From positions 1-14,278 of the forward strand of contig CALMNS010000014.1 in the NCBI GenBank assembly GCA_937871635.1: a DNA stretch of 14,278 bases, given 5' to 3'. The translations under genes and the position numbers were made by a program. Shown one piece after another: positions 1 to 6,839 of this stretch (within the stretch, counting starts at the first letter, position 1; every line of letters begins with the position of its first letter). The notes beneath the pieces were generated by a model, which saw only the letters and a program-made list of their open reading frames with translations, was not told the DNA's origin and ran no database searches. This DNA is from an uncultured Solirubrobacter sp. GTDB lineage: Bacteria > Actinomycetota > Thermoleophilia > Solirubrobacterales > Solirubrobacteraceae.

Positions 1-487
1 CGCGCAGCAGCGCCCAGGCGCGGTCGAGGTCGGGCGGCGTCAGCGTCGCCGCGCGGTCGAGACGGCGCAGGAGGACCTCGTCGAGCACCGCGAAGCGCGC
101 CGCGGGACTCGGGGCGGCATCCAGCCGCTCGGCGAGGCGGGCGGCGTCGGCGCCGAGCAGGGCGTCGAGCCCGACGGTCAGGTGCGCGAGGTCGCCGGCC
201 GGGACGCCGAGCAGGGCGCGCACCGCGGGAGGCTCGAGATCGAGCTGGACGGCCCGCGCCGAGCCCTCGTGGCGCACGCGGACCGGCCGGGGGTAGAGCC
301 CTCCCGCGAAGGAGCCGAAGCGCTCGCCCTCGACCGTCCAGCCCGCGTCGAGGTCGACGATGACCACCACGCAGCGGCCCGGCGCCTCGGCCGTCTCGGT
401 GGGCGAGCCCGTCCGCTCGGCGAAGTCCGCGTAGCCGCCGACCAGGCCGGCCAGCCCCGCGTGCGGGCGCCCACGGACGAGATGCAT
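1..487 (-). CDS. AraC-type transcriptional regulator with DUF6597-like N-terminal domain (3' end outside window)
   Basis: Reading the minus strand from the ATG at 487 gives an open frame to the window edge, about 162 codons with no stop. The protein begins MHLVRGRPHAGLAGLVGGYA and continues with a GRCVVVIVDLDAGW stretch (about residues 38-51), then SFAGGLYPRPVRVRHEG (about 59-75) and an ALLGVPAGDLAHL segment. This succession (a two-fold GY..F.ERT / R.V.IV / GSF..GLY.RP / LLGVP pattern) is what I know from the ligand-sensing N-terminal domain DUF6597 of AraC-family activators. The C-terminal double helix-turn-helix would lie to the left of the window, so the DNA-binding half is inferred, not seen. 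There is no clear Shine-Dalgarno before the ATG. The gene is divergent from the secreted phosphodiesterase gene at 579, with about 90 bases between them. The family call is fairly secure; the ligand and targets are unknown. Confidence 0.72.
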   Translation of the reverse strand, partial: MHLVRGRPHAGLAGLVGGYADFAERTGSPTETAEAPGRCVVVIVDLDAGWTVEGERFGSFAGGLYPRPVRVRHEGSARAVQLDLEPPAVRALLGVPAGDLAHLTVGLDALLGADAARLAERLDAAPSPAARFAVLDEVLLRRLDRAATLTPPDLDRAWALLR

Positions 488-578
488 GCCCGAAGTATGC
501 GCCCACCGGCCACGGGATCTTCACCGAGCCTCGGGAACGCGGGGTTAGCGTCCGCGCCGTCCACTCCAGGAGGCCCCG

Positions 579-1658
579 GTGCACCGCTTTCGACTTTTGA
601 TCGTCTCCGCCGTCATGGTGGTCGTGTCCCTTCCGGTCGCCTCGGCGGCGGCCAAGCCCCGCTTCGACGTCCAGGCGCACCGCGGCGGCCTCGGCCTCGT
701 CACCGAGAGCACCCTCGAGGGCTTCGCGAACGCGATCGAGCTGGGAGTGAGCACCCTCGAGCTCGACGTCCAGATCACCGAGGACGGCCACGCGGTCGTC
801 ACCCACGACCGGCAGGTGAGCGCCGCGAAGTGCCGGGACACCGCGGCGGCGACGCCGGACGACCCGGAGTTCCCCTACGTCGGCAAGTACATCCGGAACC
901 TCACGCTCGCGCAGGTCCGGACGCTCGCCTGCGACAAGCCGCTCCCCGCCCATCCGGGCCAGCGCATCGTCCCCGGCGCCCGCATGCCGCTGCTCAGCCA
1001 GGTCTTCGCGCTGGCCGACTGCTACGGGGCCAGGCGACTCCGGTTCAACGTCGAGACGAAGGTCGAGGCCGGCGCGCCCGAGCAGACCGCTCCCCGTGAG
1101 CAGTTCGTGCAGGTCGTCGCCCGGGAGGTCGAGCGGGCCCGCGTCGGACGCCGGGTGAGCATCCAGAGCTTCGACTGGGGCGCCCTGATGCGGATGCGCC
1201 AGGTCGCGCCGCGGCTCCGGCTCGTCGCGCTGACCAACGGCGACTTCCTGCAGGTCGGCCGGCCCGGGGCGTCGCCGTGGCTCGGCGGGATCGACGTCGA
1301 TGACTTCGGCGGGAGCCTGGTCGCCGCCGCCGCCTCCTTCCGGCCAGACGCCATCTCTCCCGTCCACGGCAACCCGCAGAACGGCAAGGTCGGCGACCCC
1401 GGCTACGTCCCGTACACGACGCGGCAGCTCGTCGCCGAGGCCCACCGCGCGGGGCTCGACGTCATCCCGTGGACGGTGGACGATCCCGCCACCATGGGCG
1501 CGCTCATCGACGCGGGCGTCGACGGGCTCATCACGGACTACCCCGACCGCCTCCGCGCGGTCCTGGCCGAGCGCGGCTACCGCCTGCCCGAGGGCATCGC
1601 GCCGCCGCGCCACCGCGACTGCGTGGCGCAGGCCGCCGCGCTGGCCCCGGCGACGTGA
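579..1658 (+). CDS. Secreted glycerophosphodiester phosphodiesterase (GDPD family)
   Basis: The enzyme hydrolyses glycerophosphodiesters to glycerol-3-phosphate and an alcohol, releasing carbon and phosphate from phospholipid headgroups. The GTG start at 579 is preceded by a perfect AGGAGG at 568-573, five bases away. The 359-residue product opens with an export signal: basic MHRFR, a hydrophobic core at about 6-21 and a small-residue ASAAA cleavage region near 21-25. The GDPD TIM barrel follows directly: HRG at 34-36 (catalytic His34), Glu43 in TEST, ELD at 61-63 (metal ligands Glu61 and Asp63), and THD at 75-77 (second catalytic His76). The C-terminus has the usual PWTVDD and GVDGLITDYPDRL signatures. 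All family catalytic residues appear present and the length is normal for the periplasmic (GlpQ-like) class. It is probably released or wall-associated. A hairpin pair follows the stop. The preferred substrate cannot be read from sequence. Confidence 0.93.
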   Translation: MHRFRLLIVSAVMVVVSLPVASAAAKPRFDVQAHRGGLGLVTESTLEGFANAIELGVSTLELDVQITEDGHAVVTHDRQVSAAKCRDTAAATPDDPEFPYVGKYIRNLTLAQVRTLACDKPLPAHPGQRIVPGARMPLLSQVFALADCYGARRLRFNVETKVEAGAPEQTAPREQFVQVVAREVERARVGRRVSIQSFDWGALMRMRQVAPRLRLVALTNGDFLQVGRPGASPWLGGIDVDDFGGSLVAAAASFRPDAISPVHGNPQNGKVGDPGYVPYTTRQLVAEAHRAGLDVIPWTVDDPATMGALIDAGVDGLITDYPDRLRAVLAERGYRLPEGIAPPRHRDCVAQAAALAPAT

Positions 1659-1663
1659 GGCGA

Positions 1664-1713
1664 GGCGGTTGACCCCGCAGACCGGGGCGAACCGCCCTCC
1701 CGCCGCGTGGCGG
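1664..1713 (+). terminator. Tandem GC-rich hairpins after the phosphodiesterase gene
   Basis: Six bases after the stop, GGCGGTT (1664-1670) pairs with AACCGCC (1690-1696). Inside it CCCCG (1673-1677) pairs with CGGGG (1683-1687), giving a 12-bp interrupted stem with a five-base loop. A second small hairpin follows: CCGCC (1700-1704) and GGCGG (1709-1713) around a four-base loop. There is no T run, so this is not a textbook intrinsic terminator. T-less hairpins of this kind are commonly seen downstream of genes in high-GC actinobacteria. It separates the phosphodiesterase gene from the next start at 1754. Confidence 0.5.
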
Positions 1714-1753
1714 CATAGGCGTGGCGCTCCCGCCCCTGGGTAGGTGGCCGTCC

Positions 1754-2539
1754 ATGCTCGTGCATGTGGTGGCGGATTACGGCCCCGCGGGGGACCTCGC
1801 GTTCGCCGAAGTGGCCCAGCGGCTCGTGGCGGCGCTGCCGGGCGCCGTCATCGTCGCGACGCCGGTCCGCCCGTTCGACACGCTCGCCGCCGGCTTCGTG
1901 GTGGCGCAGCTCGCGCTGGGCGACGGGCCGAGGGAGCGCGTCGTCTTCCACAACGTCGCGCCGCGTCGCGACGAGACCGACGCGCGGCGCGCCAACGAGG
2001 GGGAGCGGTTCACGGTGGGCGAGGCGCCCGGCGGGGCGCTGGTGGTGGGACCGAACTCCGAGTACTCCCTCGCCTTCCTGCGCGACGTCGTCTCGCTGCG
2101 GTACCTCGACGTCCCGGCGGCGGGCTCGCAGTTCCGCTCGCGCGACTTCCTGCCCGCCGCGGTGGGGCGGCTCGTCGACGGCGACCGCGAAGCGGTGGGG
2201 GAGCCGATCGACGCCGGGGGCGTGCCGGACATACCGGCCGACGTCGTCGCCTACACCGATGGCTACGGGAACCTCAAGACCACCTACGACGCGCCTCCGG
2301 CGGAGAACGGCCAGCGTGTCCTCGTCCGCGTCGGCCACGCGGCGACCACCGCCATCGTCTCCGACGGCAGCTTCTCGGTCGCCGAGGGGGAGCTCGCGCT
2401 CGCGCCCGGCTCGTCCGGGTGGCGGCTGCCCGACGGCGGGGAGCGGCGCTTCCTCGAGCTCTTCCTCCGTGGCGGGAGCGCGGCCGCGCGTCTCGGCCAT
2501 CCGGCGTCCGGCACTCCCGTCGTGGTCACCGCGACCTAG
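1754..2539 (+). CDS. Divergent SAM hydroxide adenosyltransferase-like protein (DUF62 / chlorinase-fluorinase fold)
   Basis: This 261-residue protein looks like a distant member of the DUF62 family, whose typical members split S-adenosylmethionine into adenosine and methionine using water, or halide in the chlorinases and fluorinases. Seen: a VHVVADYGPAGDLAF start (residues 3-17, compare the family's TDFG), a VVGPNSEYSL stretch (97-106, compare VGPDNGL), SQFRSRDFLP (125-134, compare FHGRD.FAP) and DGYGNLKT (169-176, compare D.FGN..T at the start of the C-terminal barrel). The DPGVGT.RR segment that holds the catalytic Asp is replaced by something like NVAPRRDETDARR (67-79), and the FHGRD histidine by Arg128. 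The classical Asp-Arg-His triad therefore appears lost or altered. I chose the ATG at 1754 because AGGTGG at 1742-1747 sits six bases upstream and the fold begins there; an in-frame GTG at 1721 would only add 11 unlike residues. Family call moderately sure, activity unknown. Confidence 0.6.
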   Translation: MLVHVVADYGPAGDLAFAEVAQRLVAALPGAVIVATPVRPFDTLAAGFVVAQLALGDGPRERVVFHNVAPRRDETDARRANEGERFTVGEAPGGALVVGPNSEYSLAFLRDVVSLRYLDVPAAGSQFRSRDFLPAAVGRLVDGDREAVGEPIDAGGVPDIPADVVAYTDGYGNLKTTYDAPPAENGQRVLVRVGHAATTAIVSDGSFSVAEGELALAPGSSGWRLPDGGERRFLELFLRGGSAAARLGHPASGTPVVVTAT

Positions 2540-2600
2540 GCTCGGGCGCTCGAGCGAGGCCGGGAGGATCGCGAGTTCGACGCGCCGCCGGCCCGGGCGA

Positions 2601-3257
2601 TCAGGTGTCGTCCGGAGGGAGGGTGTCGATCAGCGCCTGGATCCGGCGGTGTCCCTCGCCGGGGGCGACGGGGACGAGGTACGGGCCGCTGTCGGTCGCC
2701 GCCCACGGGACCAGGACGTCGAAGTCGAGGTCTCGCAGCAGCGCGAGGCTCGCCAGAAACCGGACGCGGTCGCTCGACGGGAGCAGTCCCGCGACCCACG
2801 CTCCGTTCTGGAGGTAGATCGTGTCCCCGGTGAACAGCAGCCGGTGTCCGTCCGCGTGCCAGAGCAGCGCGAGGGCACCAGGCGTGTGACCGGGGATCGG
2901 GATGACGTCGAGGTCGTCACCGAGGGTGTGGCGGCCGGCGAGACGCTCGTCGATCGTCCAGCCGCGCTGCTCGGCCTCGGCCGCGTCGGCGGCGGCGATG
3001 TGGATCGCGGCGCCGGCCGCTCGCACGGGGCGCTCCGAGCCGAACATCGCCTCGTGCCAGTGGCTCAGGCACTGGCGGTGCAGCCCGAGGTCGTGGAGCA
3101 GCGCCGCCTCTCCCTCGAGCGCGCCGGTGTTGTAGACGAGCACGTTGCCGCCGGGCCGCTCGAGCACGAACGCGCGCACGGAGAGGCCTGGCGCGAAGGA
3201 CAGCGGCTGTGGCGCGGTGACGTGCAGGGGCGGGATACGGGTGATCGTGTCGGTCAT
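2601..3257 (-). CDS. MBL-fold metallo-hydrolase, coupled to the exporter
   Basis: A 218-residue metallo-beta-lactamase-fold protein without a signal peptide, hence cytoplasmic. Visible fold motifs are NVLVYNTGA (38-46), SHWHE (65-69, the place of the usual HxHxDH), PGHTPG (122-127) and FTGDT (142-146), followed by LVPWAATDSGPY where the last ligand histidine would often lie. The first metal motif is atypical: Asp becomes Glu69 and the following His is missing, so at most one metal site may be complete. The ATG at 3257 shares four bases (ATGA) with the stop of the upstream exporter gene, and an AAAGGA sits five bases before it, so translation is coupled. The pairing suggests that it acts on the same class of compound as the exporter, or on a derivative. 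Substrate unknown. The gene converges on the DUF62-like gene; the 61 bases between them contain only a 10-bp perfect palindrome (2547-2556) and no convincing terminator. Confidence 0.85.
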   Translation of the reverse strand: MTDTITRIPPLHVTAPQPLSFAPGLSVRAFVLERPGGNVLVYNTGALEGEAALLHDLGLHRQCLSHWHEAMFGSERPVRAAGAAIHIAAADAAEAEQRGWTIDERLAGRHTLGDDLDVIPIPGHTPGALALLWHADGHRLLFTGDTIYLQNGAWVAGLLPSSDRVRFLASLALLRDLDFDVLVPWAATDSGPYLVPVAPGEGHRRIQALIDTLPPDDT

Positions 3258-4804
3258 CGGGATCCTTTCTGTGGGTAGAGGTCGATCGACGGATCACCGG
3301 CGGCCGATCGGTCGGGCGGCTGCGGGGCGTTCCTGGTCGGCGCCGAGTCGCCGGCGCTGTGCGGGGTGGCGGCCGTGGTCGCCGCCTCGCCGGCTCCCCG
3401 GAGGTTGAGCGCGACGAGGATCGTCGCGGCGATGCCTGCCGCGGCCGCGAGGACCCCCGTGCGCAGACCGTCGGACGTTGCGGCCCGCTGCACCTCGCCG
3501 CCGATCGCGTCGCCTCCGACGTCGGCGATGGCCACGAGGACCGCCAGTCCGACCGCGGCGCCGATCTGGGTTCCGGTGGAAGCGATGCCGGAGGCGATGC
3601 CCTCCTCGTGCGCGGCGACGCCGCTGCTGGCCGCGATGAACATGGTCGTGTAGACGAGGCCATCGCCGACGCTGAGCGGCACGAGCCCGGGGATCAGATC
3701 CCCGTAGGTCCGGTCGGGCGAGAAGGCCAGGCCCGTCGCGAGCGCGCCCGCGCTGCCGATGGCGAGCCCCGCGGTCAGCGTGGCGCGCAGACCGAAACGC
3801 GTGACGAGCCGGCCGCCGACCGACGAGCCGAGGACGATGAACGCGGTCGGCAGCAGGAACGCCAGGCCGGTGTCGAGCGGGCTGTAGCCGTGGACGCGCT
3901 GGAAGTACAGCGTCAGGAAGTACAGCAGCGAGCCGAACGTCGCCAGGTGCAGGAAGGTGATCGCGGCCCCGATAGTGAGGTGGCGGTTGCGGAACAGCCG
4001 CAGCGGCAGCAGGGGCGCGCGCGCCGTCCGCTCGATCCTGACGAAGGCGATGAGCAGCAGCGCACCCGCCGCCAGGCTCGCGAGGACCGCCGAGGACGCC
4101 CAGCCCGACTCCGGCCCCTGAACCAATGCGAGGACCAGCAGCGACGTGCCGAGCGTCCCGGTCAGTGCGCCGGGGAGGTCGAAGCCGCGACCCCGCCGGT
4201 GCGCCGCGTCGGGCGGGATGAGCGAGAACGCCAGCAGCAGCGCGAGCAGCGCGAAGGGCACGTTGACGAAGAAGATCGACTCCCAGCCGAGCGCGTCGGT
4301 CAGGACGCCGCCGAGCAGCGACCCGAGTACGAGCCCGCCCGCGCCTGCCGCGGCCCACACCGACAGCGCGCGGTTGCGCTCGGGACCCTCGGTGAAGAGC
4401 GCCGTGATCAACGCGAGCGTCGCGGGGTACACGAGCGCGCCACCGACGCCCTGGACGGCGCGGGCGGCGAGCAGCGCGGCGGGTGAGCCGGCGAGCCCGG
4501 CCGCGAACGACGACGCCCCGAACAGGCCGAGGCCGAGCGCGAGCATGCGCCGCCGGCCGAGGAGGTCGCCGAGCCGCCCGCCGAGCAGCAGGAACCCGCC
4601 GAACGTGATCGCGTACGCGCTGATGACGAGCTGCAGTGTCTGGTCGGAGAAGCCGAGCGCGCCGCCGATCTCGGGCAGGGCGACGACCACGATGTAGACG
4701 TCGACGCCGACGATCAGGCTGGCGAGGGCGAGCAGGGCCAGGGCCCCGGGCGGCGCGGACGCCGGCGACGAACGGTCCGGTCGGGAAGGTGCCTGCAGCA
4801 GCAA
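3254..4804 (-). CDS. MFS drug/metabolite exporter, DHA2 (14-TM) family
   Basis: A 516-residue inner-membrane proton-coupled antiporter of the EmrB/QacA type. TM1 carries the DVYIVVVALPEI segment (35-46) with the family's conserved Asp35. Motif A, GGRLGDLLGRRR, lies at 75-86 between TM2 and TM3, then RAVQGVGGALVYPATLALI in TM4, and the antiporter motif C region AGAGGLVLGSLLGGVLTDALG followed by W..IFFVNVPFA in TM5-6. Many further hydrophobic segments to about residue 470 fit the 14-TM class; the last 40 or so residues are a polar tail. The start is a TTG at 4804, chosen because an ideal AAAGGAGG lies six bases upstream and no ATG is available nearby. It is first in a two-gene operon with the MBL hydrolase and divergent from a TetR gene, with an operator-like palindrome between them. 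Substrate range cannot be predicted. Confidence 0.93.
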   Translation of the reverse strand: MLLQAPSRPDRSSPASAPPGALALLALASLIVGVDVYIVVVALPEIGGALGFSDQTLQLVISAYAITFGGFLLLGGRLGDLLGRRRMLALGLGLFGASSFAAGLAGSPAALLAARAVQGVGGALVYPATLALITALFTEGPERNRALSVWAAAGAGGLVLGSLLGGVLTDALGWESIFFVNVPFALLALLLAFSLIPPDAAHRRGRGFDLPGALTGTLGTSLLVLALVQGPESGWASSAVLASLAAGALLLIAFVRIERTARAPLLPLRLFRNRHLTIGAAITFLHLATFGSLLYFLTLYFQRVHGYSPLDTGLAFLLPTAFIVLGSSVGGRLVTRFGLRATLTAGLAIGSAGALATGLAFSPDRTYGDLIPGLVPLSVGDGLVYTTMFIAASSGVAAHEEGIASGIASTGTQIGAAVGLAVLVAIADVGGDAIGGEVQRAATSDGLRTGVLAAAAGIAATILVALNLRGAGEAATTAATPHSAGDSAPTRNAPQPPDRSAAGDPSIDLYPQKGSR

Positions 4805-4810
4805 CGACGT

Positions 4811-4818
4811 CCTCCTTT
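4811..4818 (-). promoter_or_regulatory. Shine-Dalgarno deciding the TTG start of the exporter
   Basis: The minus strand reads AAAGGAGG here, ending six bases before TTG at 4804. It is a nearly full complement of the 16S rRNA tail, and it is what makes TTG rather than a more internal codon the credible start. Confidence 0.75.
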
Positions 4819-4828
4819 AATTTAATTC

Positions 4829-4848
4829 GTTACGAATCGAATCGTAAC
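4829..4848. promoter_or_regulatory. Probable TetR operator in the divergent promoter
   Basis: GTTACGAATCGAATCGTAAC is a 20-bp palindrome: 18 of 20 positions match its own reverse complement and the outer arms GTTACGA/TCGTAAC are perfect. It sits in an AT-rich island (about 4817-4848) inside very GC-rich DNA, between the TetR gene start (4872) and the exporter start (4804). That is the standard place for a TetR family repressor to control both itself and its target. On the minus strand TTACGA (4842-4847) and TAAATT (4819-4824) are spaced 17 bases apart like a sigma-70 promoter. Transcription from it would begin almost inside the Shine-Dalgarno, so I do not fix the promoter. Confidence 0.7.
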
Positions 4849-4871
4849 ACGCGCCGGCTACCGTCGAGGGA

Positions 4872-5540
4872 ATGAGTCGGGACGCAACGGACGGGACGCG
4901 GAGAGTGGGTGCCGGGCGCCCACGCGACGTCGCCATCGACGCCGCCGTGCTCGAGACGGTCCTCCCGGTCATCGCGGAGACCGGCTATCGCCGGTTTTCG
5001 ATCGAAGAGGTCGCGCGACGGGCGGGGACCACGAAGCCGGCGATCTACCGCCGCTGGCCAACCCGCCAGCAGCTCGTGCTGGCCGCCCTCGGCAGCAATC
5101 TCAGCGAGGTGCAACCGCCCGACACCGGATGCACCATCTGCGACCTGGTCGACGCCATCGGTCTGTTCGTCGCCGTCTTCGGGCGCCTTCCCGCCGACCT
5201 GCTGGGCTCGCTGCTCGCGGACTGCTCACACGATCCTGAGCTGCGCACGCAGTTCATGACCACGCTGTTCGACCCACCGCGCGACGCCGTCGCCCAGACG
5301 CTCGCCAAGGCGCTCGGGCGCGGCGACCTGCGCGAGGACGTCGACCTCGAGCTCGTGCTCGACCTGCTCGGCTCGCTCGTGCACTACCGCGCCGTGTTCG
5401 GCCACGCCCCCACCGCCGCCGCGGACATTGAGCGCGCCGTCGAGGCGCTGCTGCAGGGCGTCGCCACCGACTATCAGCAGCTGCTGGAGCACAGCCGCCA
5501 GAGCTCCGGTGACCCGCAAACCCACCACCTCCACGCCTGA
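4872..5540 (+). CDS. TetR-family repressor, divergent from the exporter operon
   Basis: A 222-residue regulator. After a basic, flexible N-terminus (to about residue 17), the TetR_N helix-turn-helix occupies about residues 22-75, with the recognisable TGYRRFSIEEVARRAGTT and KPAIYRRWPTRQQLV stretches. The C-terminal, all-helical ligand and dimer domain (GLFVAVFGRLPADLLGSLL, then the PPRDAVAQTLAKALGRG and DLLGSLVHYRAVFG helices) resembles the TetR_C domains of actinobacterial efflux regulators. The ATG at 4872 has only a weak GAGGG immediately before it, so initiation may be inefficient. An in-frame GTG at 4905 is possible but would remove the basic arm without a better ribosome site. Its place next to the palindrome at 4829-4848 suggests it represses both itself and the exporter-hydrolase operon, released by an exported or processed compound. 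That regulatory link is inference. Confidence 0.92.
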   Translation: MSRDATDGTRRVGAGRPRDVAIDAAVLETVLPVIAETGYRRFSIEEVARRAGTTKPAIYRRWPTRQQLVLAALGSNLSEVQPPDTGCTICDLVDAIGLFVAVFGRLPADLLGSLLADCSHDPELRTQFMTTLFDPPRDAVAQTLAKALGRGDLREDVDLELVLDLLGSLVHYRAVFGHAPTAAADIERAVEALLQGVATDYQQLLEHSRQSSGDPQTHHLHA

Positions 5541-5744
5541 GGCGATCGCTGCGGTCGTCGCGGTTAGCCGCCTCCTTGGGCGTCAGGCGGCGCGCGCGGC
5601 GGTGCGGTGCGCCCGGCGTCTGCGCGGCCGGCGTCTCCGCGGGCGGGCGGGCGGCAGCTCGGCGAACGGGGCGTTGTACGCGGTTGAGCGCCGACCGCAT
5701 CCCCTCGCTCGCCCTTCCGCGATGATGCAGGCAGCATCTCGGGG
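5541..5744. other. Non-coding gap after the TetR gene
   Basis: No credible gene in either strand: open frames here are low-complexity Arg/Ala/Pro readings of GC-rich DNA. The only structure I see is GCCGCCT (5567-5573) pairing with AGGCGGC (5585-5591) around an 11-base loop, a possible weak terminator of the TetR transcript without a T run. The remainder presumably holds the promoter of the small gene at 5745, but no clear -10/-35 pair stands out. Confidence 0.5.
5567..5591 (+). terminator. Weak hairpin, possible terminator of the TetR gene
   Basis: A 7-bp GC stem with an 11-base loop lies 26 bases after the TetR stop codon. The long loop and the absence of a T run make this a tentative call. 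Confidence 0.25.
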
Positions 5745-6077
5745 ATGGACGATCGTGAAGCTCCAGGTGTGGCGGTCCCCGGATCCCGAGCGCTCCGCAT
5801 ATGGCGGACGGGCATCGACCCGGCCCGAGCCGCGGAGTACGAGCGGTTCGCGCGCGAGCGCTCGCTGCCCATGTTCCGGCGCCGGCCCGGCTTCTGCGGC
5901 GTCGTCTTCGCCGGCGACCGGACCACCCGGGTGGTCCTGACCTTCTGGGCGAGTCAGCGCGACGCGCTCTCGCTGGCCGAGTCCGAGGACTACCGCGACA
6001 CCGTGGCCGGCATCGAGCAGGCCGGCTTCCTCAGGCCTCCGCAGACGGTCGAGCTGCTGGCGGTGGAGGCACCGTAG
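5745..6077 (+). CDS. Small ABM-like (antibiotic biosynthesis monooxygenase fold) protein
   Basis: A 110-residue protein with the dimeric alpha/beta barrel look of the ABM superfamily: a strand ALRIWRTGI (about 16-24), an amphipathic helix PARAAEYERFARERSLPMF, then RRRPGFCGVVFAGD (about 45-58) and a strand RVVLTFWAS, and finally the helix AESEDYRDTVAGIEQAGFL. Proteins of this kind include small oxygenases, haem-degrading enzymes and many of unknown role; no specific catalytic residue can be assigned. The ATG at 5745 has only a G-rich stretch before it, and the fold begins around residue 15, so an internal GTG at 5769 is an alternative start. Its last 47 bases overlap the end of the convergent GntR gene. 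It does not belong to an obvious operon. Confidence 0.72.
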   Translation: MDDREAPGVAVPGSRALRIWRTGIDPARAAEYERFARERSLPMFRRRPGFCGVVFAGDRTTRVVLTFWASQRDALSLAESEDYRDTVAGIEQAGFLRPPQTVELLAVEAP

Positions 6078-6813
6078 AAGTGACGTTCGCCGGCCGCCCG
6101 GGAGCAGCGCCGGGCTCGTCGGTGTCCGCCAAGACGACGCGCGCGACGATCCGGTCCCGGGCGTCGGTCACGTGAGCCGCCATGGCGGAGCGCGCGCGCA
6201 CGGGGTCACCGCTCGCGATCGCGTCGAGGAGGTCGCCGTGCGAGGCGGCGTGCCCCGTGAGCGCGGCCGGTTCCAGCGCGGCGTTGGCGGCCCGCAGGAA
6301 GCCGTCGATGCGAGCCCGCAACTGCGTCACGACGTCCTGCAGGTTGGGACTGTCGGCCAGCGCGTAGAGGCGCTCGTGGTACCCGAGGTCAAGCCGGCTC
6401 AGCTCGCCGTTGTCGTTGCGCCCGGCGGCGGCGCGCATGTGCTCGACGATCCGCCTCAGCTCCCGCTCCGCTCCCTTGGTCCAGCGCTGCTGGGCGCGCT
6501 CGGCGACGTGCTGCTCGAGGACGACGCGCAGGTGGTAGACGTCGTCGAGCTCCTTCGCGGTCAGCGTCGCCACCCGGCACCCGCGACGCGGCAGCCGCTC
6601 GACGAGACCCTCGCGGATCAGGCGCTCGAGCGCCTCGCGGACCGGGATGTGACTGACGCCGAACTCCGCGGTCAAGCGCCGTTCGACCAGTCGTGCGCCC
6701 GGGGCGTAGGTTCCCTGGCGGATCGCGGTCCGCAGCTGGTCGGCGATGCGGTCGGACATGCTGCCCGCGGGGAGCCGACGCAACGGCGACACCGGGCGAT
6801 CACGTGTGGCCAT
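6031..6813 (-). CDS. GntR-family regulator with FCD domain, divergent from the transporter operon
   Basis: A 260-residue FadR-type regulator. The winged helix-turn-helix covers about residues 19-84: SDRIADQLRTAIRQGTYAPG, then RRLTAEFGVSHIPVREALERL and a wing EGLVERLPRRGCRV. The FCD ligand domain (about 90-230) keeps the expected metal-site pattern: Asp142 and His146 in LDLGYHERL, His192 in SHGDLLDAI and His214 in AAHV. It should therefore bind a metal and probably a carboxylate-containing effector, as known for FCD regulators. A Pro/Ala-rich tail of about 27 residues (234-260) is unusual and is the part that overlaps the convergent ABM gene. The ATG at 6813 has a poor ribosome site; an ATG at residue 19 (6759) is possible. 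It faces the ABC transporter operon across about 110 bases containing an operator-like repeat, so local control of that operon is the natural inference. Confidence 0.92.
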   Translation of the reverse strand: MATRDRPVSPLRRLPAGSMSDRIADQLRTAIRQGTYAPGARLVERRLTAEFGVSHIPVREALERLIREGLVERLPRRGCRVATLTAKELDDVYHLRVVLEQHVAERAQQRWTKGAERELRRIVEHMRAAAGRNDNGELSRLDLGYHERLYALADSPNLQDVVTQLRARIDGFLRAANAALEPAALTGHAASHGDLLDAIASGDPVRARSAMAAHVTDARDRIVARVVLADTDEPGAAPGRPANVTSTVPPPPAARPSAEA

Positions 6814-6839
6814 GCTCGGCAGCCTACTCCACGAGCGCC

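Noticed and set aside
182..1099. Plus-strand open frame spanning the AraC-type gene and the phosphodiesterase start
   Set aside because: It is antisense to a recognisable DUF6597-like domain and then out of frame with the phosphodiesterase; the translation is low complexity.
2547..2556. Perfect 10-bp palindrome CGCTCGAGCG between convergent genes
   Set aside because: It has no loop and no T run, and short GC palindromes are expected by chance here. It could not be supported as a terminator or binding site.
5428..5940. Overlapping plus- and minus-strand frames in and around the 5541-5744 gap
   Set aside because: They are Arg/Ala/Ser-rich with no motif and run into established genes in other frames.
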